Translations under genes and position numbers: made by a program
NCBI GenBank assembly: GCA_040954595.2
Contig: CM082581.2
Span: forward strand, 806,001 to 870,000
DNA length: 64,000 nt
Direction of reading: 5' to 3'
Source: Balanoglossus misakiensis
Lineage: Eukaryota > Hemichordata
Notes under the pieces: generated by a model
Database searches by the model: none
Seen by the model: the letters and a program-made list of their open reading frames with translations, nothing else
What the model was told of the DNA's origin: nothing
Part shown: piece after piece, positions 57,315 through 64,000 of the stretch
How the letters are laid out: the number at the start of each line of letters is the position of its first letter
How positions within the stretch are numbered: the first letter of the stretch is position 1

Positions 57315-57826
57315 TGTACAAATGATTATTTAGACTGGAAAGGGTTTAGGCAAGCGAATCTCTTGAGCGGAAGTGTAGAATTCGGGCGATCGGTGTGTCA
57401 TGCGTATGTTACGTACAAGCGTTGGTAAAGTATTATTTCTGGGATGTGTATTTGTAAAAAAAAATAAACTGTGTTATATTTATGGATTGGCTTTTCCAAA
57501 TACGTAAATACTGCATTTATTTCTGTGAATATTGTATGTTTATGTGATCAAAAGCCCAGGGGTTATCATTGTAATTTTTATCAGTTAAATCGATTTGTTT
57601 TTTGATAATTGAAAGGAATTTTGCTTCAAATATTGAACAATCTGTGTGAGTACAAAACAGAAACATTGCTGGATTATTTGTTGTTTAGTTGTAGTGAATC
57701 AACGTTGACAGCACACAACTTCCATTCCGTTTGTAAGAAATGAATCTGCAAGTGGGTTTAGTTCTTGTCTAATACAAATGGTTCGTCAGGTAGAATAATG
57801 TGATGTGATTTTATTCTTGTGTCTAG

Positions 57827-58936
57827 ATAAATGTGAAGGGTTCTGCTCAAACAATGCTGTTTGCATCAAGGACAGTGATGGCAATCCTGTTTGTGAATGT
57901 ACTGATGAATATCAAGGTGAAACTTGCCGCCAGAGAATACCAATGCAAGTTAAAGGTGTGTATACATTTCTTTGTTATTTAATAACTCAAGATTGAAAAA
58001 CAATATTCACTAAAGTTTACACATTTGTTTGATCTACATGATTACAGTTTACGTTGTCTTGAAAATATTTGTGAAAATGGTGAAACTGCAACATCTGCAA
58101 TATAACTAGATTTTTGGTCAACTAACCATTTTACAATAGTTAAGCATCATAATGAATGGTTGTCTTGCTTTTATCGTAGCATATCGCCCCCGTGACAAAT
58201 AGAAATATTTAAACTCTTACAGATTCCTCCGTTGACACAGCTGTCATCATTGGTGGTGTTGCGGGAGGTTTAGCGGCTGTGTTAGTGCTTGGTGTAATAA
58301 TGTTACTCATGTACCAACGGTAAGTTATTTAGTACTACCAGAGTAGAATCGAGACAGCTGTAGAAATGTTGCCCATCAGAAAACTGGGAATTTACCTGTA
58401 TCTTTCCATACATGCATGAGGCAACGTGAAAAATAATCACATCTGTATCGTGGAAGCAAATTTATTCAAAGAGTTCATGCATAGACCTATTCGCGTATAG
58501 GGTAACTGCAGTGCATCATGGTATAATTTGCGTTCAACATGCATGGCGGCTAACAAGGCAAAGTCACGCGACCAGACCGCAAAGTGTCCAACAACCACCT
58601 GCGTTATTCTACAGTAGTAACAACATCACAACAAATCCCACATTGATGATGTTCAACTATTTGACATTCAGGTGTGCTCTTGGAGGAAAGAAACATCCAG
58701 GCTGGGAAGAACAAGAGGCAACTATGGATATCCATTGGTTTGATGATACAGATGATGTTGATAGCAAGGCAGGGAAAAGTGTGGAAGATGAGGAAGCCTT
58801 CAGAGAAATCTATCACTACAATCCCATGTATAGTGGCGACAGTGGTAGTGCCAGTGGAAGTGAGGAATGGAGACCAAGGCCTCTTAAGAGTAGAAATGAA
58901 CTATTTCATGAGAGTCACGGAGACAGATACTTCTAA
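57827..58936 (+). CDS. EGF-domain single-pass membrane protein, 3' exons
   Basis: Three exons with good splice sites. 57,827-57,955 (acceptor 'tgtgtctag', donor AAAG|GTGTGT) encodes one EGF domain with six cysteines spaced C-x3-C-x5-C-x9-C-x1-C-x8-C and is phase 1-1, as EGF exons usually are. 58,223-58,319 (phase 1-2) encodes DSSVDTAVIIGGVAGG and a hydrophobic helix of about 24 residues ending MLLMYQR, a stop-transfer signal. 58,672-58,936 encodes a cytoplasmic tail of about 87 residues, acidic (WFDDTDDVD, SVEDEEAF), with YHYNPMY, an NPxY motif known to bind PTB proteins or clathrin adaptors, and a C-terminal DRYF. The product is inferred to be a type I surface protein, possibly internalised through NPxY. 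Signal peptide and N-terminal exons are not identified. I cannot name the family. Confidence 0.85.
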
Positions 58937-60564
58937 TGTGCCATCTCTGTGTGTACATGTATGGTATAATTCAAATGATAACTAGAATGGTTTTCATTTT
59001 GTGAGTTGACACAGTACTGTGATAAGCTTGGTATAATCCCATAAATGATAACAATAATAGTTATGCTTTGTCAGACGACAGTACTGTGATAAGCGCACAT
59101 TAAATTGGTTGGAGTGAAACAGATCTTTATTATTACACTCTTAGCAACATCTGAATGAAATGATCATAAATAATCATCTTTAAAGTATGTTGGTTATAAG
59201 GCTATATATTTTACATATTTTAAAGAATTTTCCTTAAAAATTTGTTATGACTTATTATAAGGTATTGTGTAATGAAAAAGATATGATAATACGAGAATTC
59301 CTAAACAACAACATATTTTTGTTGAATTTGGAGGACAAATTTTACAGTGTACCAATTCAGCTCTCCCTTTGCATGCTGACTTGCTTCTGTATTCATACAA
59401 GGCAGCATTTATCCTTAACTTGATCAGATAGAAGGTCTTTTCATCCAAATGCATAGATTATGAATTATTTCTCTCAATATATTCAGTGACTACCTCCCGA
59501 TGATATATATCCTCCTGAATTAGTGCTTCAAATTTTGATATTTTTCTTGATATTTTTCTTTAATTTGACTTCAACCGTCACCATTCTCCAAGACTGTAAA
59601 AGAAGGGAGATGATGATTAACTATTATCAATTTTTTTGCCCCTTGTACTGTCTTTACAACTGGCCGTATAAATCTGATATTTGTTTGGCATGCGAATTTT
59701 GGAATATGGATGTGTATGATCACAATTATAAGATCCTCAAAATAAAAGATCCTATCATTTCATTTGGTTAATAACCAGTTCATAGGTGAATGGAAATATA
59801 GTTACTCACTTTGAGACCTGACATGTATATATAATAATTCAAAGTATTTATTCGCATATTTTTATATTATTCATGGTGTTATAGATCAATGGAAATTTTT
59901 CAAATTAAATTCATGTATATAAAATGTAGCAATGTAATGTCATATGTGAAACCCTTAATCTTGATATTGTAATTCATTGTAGAATATGATTATATTGTGT
60001 TATTCACTCAACTTGTGCATGTATGTTTAAGATTCATGCAAAATTACTTTTTTATACAAACTGTTCCTTTTTGTGTTGTTCGGAGGTGACAACTCATCAA
60101 CAATGAAATAAGTTTGGGAAATTTTTGAACAAAGTCATGAAGTGGAAGTACTATAAATAAGTTTAATATCTGTTTGAGTTGTCCTGCCATAAGTCAACAT
60201 TTTTAGCTTATACAAATACTGGTGCAACTACAGAACAGTTGAAGAATTTCATCATTATATTTATGTTTTAATTACAAGTATATCAATTGTACCTTTTCCT
60301 TATATTAAAAGCATATTTTTATTATAATATTTAACTGAGTTCTTTGTCTACTTTTTTAAACTGACAATTTGTCAGTCATTACCATAACCCTGGAGTGTAT
60401 TTCACTGTGTCCAGAGATTCTTCTGTAGTTGTTATAATAAGACATCAAACCAGGTCCAATAATCAATATTACTCAAGCTAAGCTAATTACCAGGTCCAGG
60501 TTCAAAAAAGAAATAAGAGAAAAACTTACAATTTCAACAGGATCATCTTGAACCACTGCTAAGT
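58937..60564 (+). other. 3' untranslated region and AT-rich flank of the EGF gene
   Basis: Very AT-rich. AATAAA at 59,741-59,746 is a candidate polyadenylation signal about 800 bp after the stop. The 82-codon frame at 59,523-59,771 overlaps it and looks fortuitous. No other feature seen to 60,560. Confidence 0.45.
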
Positions 60565-61025
60565 GGTAGTACTCGCACAGGGGGGCTGCAAACATGAAAG
60601 TTATAAAAGGCGGAGTTCCTGCATTTTCCCCCAATAAACATTAATTGATGAACAGTCTTTGTGCTTGTTTATTTTTCTGTGTTACCTCCACCTGTCTTAG
60701 CAGTTGCTAATCCAGAATACAAACTATTGCATTTCCCATTAAGCACCTGCTAACGACTTAATCTGTGTGCCCCATCCACGGATTTAGTGGATTAAGTAAA
60801 CATCGGTCAGTTCTCACTTGGTAAGAGAATACCCAGTACTCGCTGACCGATGTTTACTTTATTAACTTAATCCATGGATGGGGCACACAGATTAAGTCGT
60901 TAGCAATGGGAAATGGATAGCTTTTATTCTGGATTAGCAAATGATAAGACAGGTTGGGAAAACGCAGAATGGAACGTACTTCGCCATTTATAACTTTCAT
61001 GTTTGCAGCCCCTGTGGTACTAGGT
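60565..61025. mobile_element. Foldback element of about 460 bp
   Basis: The two halves are inverted copies: 'gggctgcaaacatgaaagtt' (60,584) pairs with 'aactttcatgtttgcagccc' (near 60,993), and 'gtgccccatcca..gatt' with 'aatccatggatggggcac' around the centre (about 60,825). Almost the entire length can fold. No coding frame and no clear target duplication. Confidence 0.75.
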
Positions 61026-61640
61026 GTCGGAAATGGGTAAGCACACCCTTCCAGCATGCTACACCCGTTAAGACTGACCCAAAGAGACATATTTAAGTTG
61101 AATTTGACTTAACTAACAAATTACTGTTGCAAGTCAAATCCATATTTTGACTTTATCTCTGACTGAGCGCAGCGTTGTCTGAGAGACACTCCACGTCTTC
61201 CTCTTCACAAGCAGCCCACTTCAAGTTTCAGCAACATCCATAATAGTCCTAAAGTTGAGGTGCCAGTTAAAATTAGGTTTTTGGACCAAACTGGAATAGC
61301 TGCCGAAGTTTGGTATTTCAAATGATTGTCAGGTCACCTGTTTATTATATGACTGTGAGGTTTCTAACAAAAGGGAGATGACATACAATCACAAGTGTAA
61401 ATCCAATATTGAACATTACTTAAAGGGACAAATTGTTCAAATCCTCTTTTGAGCTTATTTGGTCAATTTTGTTTGATATGAAATGTGCCTATTATGCTGT
61501 TTGACTTCTTTAAACATGCTTAAATACTGGCCAATAAATAACTCCACTATGTTTGAAATTAAACCAGATAGTACAATAATACATTCCAAATGTCATCTGT
61601 GATAACATCATGCTTTGGACTTTTTTACTTTATATATTAC
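61026..61640. other. Intergenic, nothing recognised
   Basis: AT-rich sequence without open frames of note, repeats or RNA genes. Confidence 0.4.
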
Positions 61641-61905
61641 ATAACATGTTACGGAGGGGGGAGAGAGGTGAGAAAAGGAATGTGAGAAAGGAGAAGAAAA
61701 GCAAGAGGGCGGAAATGAGAATGTCAGGATGGAAAGGGAATGAGGAGAGGACTTTGACAGAAGGGGAGGGGAGAGACCGAATAAGTGAAGGTGAGAGAGG
61801 AAGTGGTTAGACAGGAAGAAAGGGAAATTAAAGCTCAATCACCACCACCACCACCACCACCACAATCATCATCATCACCATCATTGCCATCATCATTCTG
61901 GAGGC
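61641..61905. repeat. Purine-rich tract and CAC/CAT microsatellite
   Basis: About 61,655-61,830 is strongly G/A-rich (gagagag, gaaaagg types). 61,842-61,900 is a run of CAC and CAT trinucleotides. The frames across them are composition artefacts. Confidence 0.85.
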
Positions 61906-63339
61906 ATCGTGGCCTGTATTGGCCCATGGGCATCATGGGCCAAAAAAACTGATTCAGTGTAAATGTGCATAAACCACACTTTTGTACGAACTCCTGTAAC
62001 CGGTGACGCAAGTCGTGAGTGGATTTGTGGGCGTGTCGCGACCTTTTCTGTGAATGTGATGCAGAGTGATATATTGATGACCCCCAGCCACCCCCACACC
62101 CTTTGGTAACACACTTCTTAAACTTTCTTTACATAGAATGGACTTCTCAAACCTTCCTTACCAAAGTTCTGATTAAAGATATCTATCTTCTAGGGTACTA
62201 CCAACAGCGTTTCACGTGACTGTAGACAAGCATCAAGTACCTGTACACAGACAAGGGCGTGCGCGCGTCCACAATAATTTAAAACGAATGTTTCCACCGC
62301 CGTGTGTTTTATGCACATAAACACTGAATCAGCTTTAATATTGTCCCATGATGCCCCGTGAGTTGTCAGGGTACCAAACTGACAATGCTGGAGAAAAAAT
62401 GAAGTGTTGACATGCATGTTGTTGAGGGGTTTCACAATGCATGTTACGGACGCTGGTTTCTCTTAGCAATAGAGTAGAGGCGTAAGGATGGGTTGATCTT
62501 GTGATTAAGAATTTTGGCAAAGAAACAGAAATTGTGTCATTTAGTTTTGTATTAAACCCTATTCGCGTATTTTGTGTTAAAGCACGAAATACTGCAATAA
62601 TGAGATACGGTAGTATTTAACACATATAATATATGATATAATATAGCTTTATCAATACCAGTGAATTTTGTGACGTCATTGCTGTACATTTTTTTATCTT
62701 TTATTTAAAACGCACAATGTTACATCAACAAATCAAAAGAAGAAACGAACTGAAAACTCACATCATAGCTTCAAAATTTATTACACTTTCTGGATGGTTG
62801 CATGATTCCTAAGGTTTGTATACCTTCAACCTCAATGTCACGCGGGAGGATTGGTGTTGGGAATGTAACGGGGAATTAAACTCTATCGATGGGGATAACT
62901 CGCTTGGCTAATACTGAGAGGTACCTATATGGAATCGTGCTGACGTCCAGATACATCGACACGAACACTGGGTATTTATGGTAGCAACTGAGAATATAAG
63001 AATTTAATGAAATAAACCTACTCGACCACTTGCGTTCTGAGGACAAGAAGGACACAAATAGTCCGCCATCCAAAAGACCGTTCCAGCATTTTATTTTTAC
63101 CCGCCAAAAGACGCGGAGATATATTTTTAGATGAATGATCCATGCATACTCTGATTGCATAGTACTTGTCTTCCTTGTGTTCCTTAAAACAATGAATGTA
63201 TTGTATTTTCTTTTCTTTTCATCAGGAATGCGATAACTTTCTTAACACTTCAAAAGTTTCTTTACTCTTCAATCACTTCTGTCTCAACTTTTAAGTTTAA
63301 CTTTTACTTCCAAATCTCAGGTCACAAACTCTATAGACT
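61906..63339. other. Intergenic region with no supported gene
   Basis: Contains several short minus-strand frames (longest 94 codons, 62,876-63,160) with no domain, start context or splice partners. A short inverted repeat 'ggcccatgggcatcatgggcc' lies at 61,920-61,940. Confidence 0.4.
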
Positions 63340-64000
63340 GCTAAACAATTTTCTTCCTAGTGTTGTATGCGCCACTTGTGAATTTTTGCGAGTGAGATTC
63401 ACGGGCGTTTGAGCACAATTTATACAAAATATGTTTATCGCCATTAGAAAAACGTTCGCGTAGAATCAATGACGTCATGGTAAATTTTAGCTGCATGCTC
63501 CAATAGGGATGATAGGGAGACTACTTGTTGTAGAGCACCTGAAAATATACGTATTTCGTCACTTCCTTTATGCGAAATTTAATTCTTAACGGCATCTTAG
63601 TTTTAAGATTTGTGATTCCTTTTTTCTTCAGTTGTACATTTGCATCACAGGATACTTCTTTGTAGACTATCGAACCTTGGCATCTCAGACACAGTACTAA
63701 CATGGTTTACATCTTACCTTCAATATAGATATCAAACTGTAATCATCGAAAACACTGCAAGTTCACAGTCACCTCTCGTATATGGGGTGCCACTGCCCCT
63801 CTGTTGTTCACCATTTATATAGCCCCACTTTATAGTAAACCGATTCGTCCCCACATCCTACAATTTCATCAGTACGCGGATGATAACCAGCGATACCTCG
63901 CCTTTTCCCATCAAGATTCAACCTCTGACGTTCCTGTCTTCTAAGGATTGTTGAACTTTAATTCATGCAGTTTGTTGTTACGGCCGGTCGTCCTCCGGAC
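63340..64000 (+). repeat. Second copy of the 34,120-34,780 segment, cut by the window end
   Basis: No visible difference from the first copy over 661 bp at an offset of 29,220. The left border is again at 'ctaaacaattttcttccta', with an unrelated left flank. Confidence 0.95.
63640..63947 (+). pseudogene. LINE reverse transcriptase fragment, second copy
   Basis: Same partial reverse transcriptase frame, same frame-shifting deletion after GVP and same YADD motif in the other frame as at 34,420-34,727. Because the lesions are shared, duplication came after the reverse transcriptase died. Confidence 0.8.

Noticed and set aside
59523-59771. 82-codon plus-strand frame after the EGF gene
   Set aside because: It lies in the AT-rich 3' region and overlaps the candidate AATAAA; it looks like chance.

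Overview
The window looks like nuclear DNA of an invertebrate animal, most plausibly a marine deuterostome such as a lancelet, acorn worm or echinoderm. The reasons are spliced genes with GT-AG introns, a phase 1-1 EGF exon joined to a transmembrane exon, an animal-type Ty3/Gypsy retrotransposon whose primer-binding site matches tRNA-Leu, long TATG microsatellites, and dense families of diverged repeats. The species cannot be fixed from sequence alone. Coding density is very low and most of the 64 kb is repeats, many of them arranged as inverted duplications at several scales.

Layout. Positions 1-9,420 and 39,518-44,640 are collinear inverted arms of one old duplication, differing by insertions. 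Between them lie a nearly complete Ty3/Gypsy element (10,741-16,014; LTRs differ at one base; two in-frame stops; a 375-bp terminal-inverted-repeat element in the 3' LTR), a GC-rich coding-like block (16,015-17,456), and three copies of a small spliced gene with tandem RPA-like OB folds. The copy at 16,809-18,765 (minus) keeps its exon order. The copies at 20.4-23.7 kb and 31.5-33.4 kb are broken, carry the first OB exon inverted in place, and are arms of a second, inner palindrome (about 20.4-25.5 kb against 29.8-33.4 kb). That inner palindrome also holds a 309-bp tandem array, two tRNA-like genes and TATG microsatellites. At its centre (25.6-27.5 kb) is a decayed copy of the 5' part of the EGF gene found at 57-59 kb.

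At 34,120-34,780 there is a segment, carrying a broken LINE reverse transcriptase, that recurs without visible change at 63,340-64,000. A 3.9-kb satellite (35,601-39,517; 82-86-bp monomers; 1,275-bp higher-order period) abuts the inner edge of the right outer arm. A 1.2-kb terminal-inverted-repeat element (45,059-46,303) contains a convincing two-exon 3' gene end.

Positions 49,837-57,314 form a near-perfect 7.5-kb palindrome with a 57-bp spacer. Its right arm runs into the one host gene that looks alive: a single-pass membrane protein with an EGF domain, a transmembrane helix and an acidic tail with an NPxY motif (exons 57,827-58,936, plus; the 5' exons are not securely identified). Comparison with the old copy at 25.6-27.5 kb indicates that the right arm is ancestral and the left arm is the added copy.

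The strongest candidates for a second look are the palindrome and its copied gene 5' end, the OB-fold gene family with its inverted exon and its read-through into the GC-rich RS-rich block, and a repeat family that scatters perfect DR1 nuclear-receptor motifs (at least 14 here). No operon, CRISPR array or bacterial feature is present.
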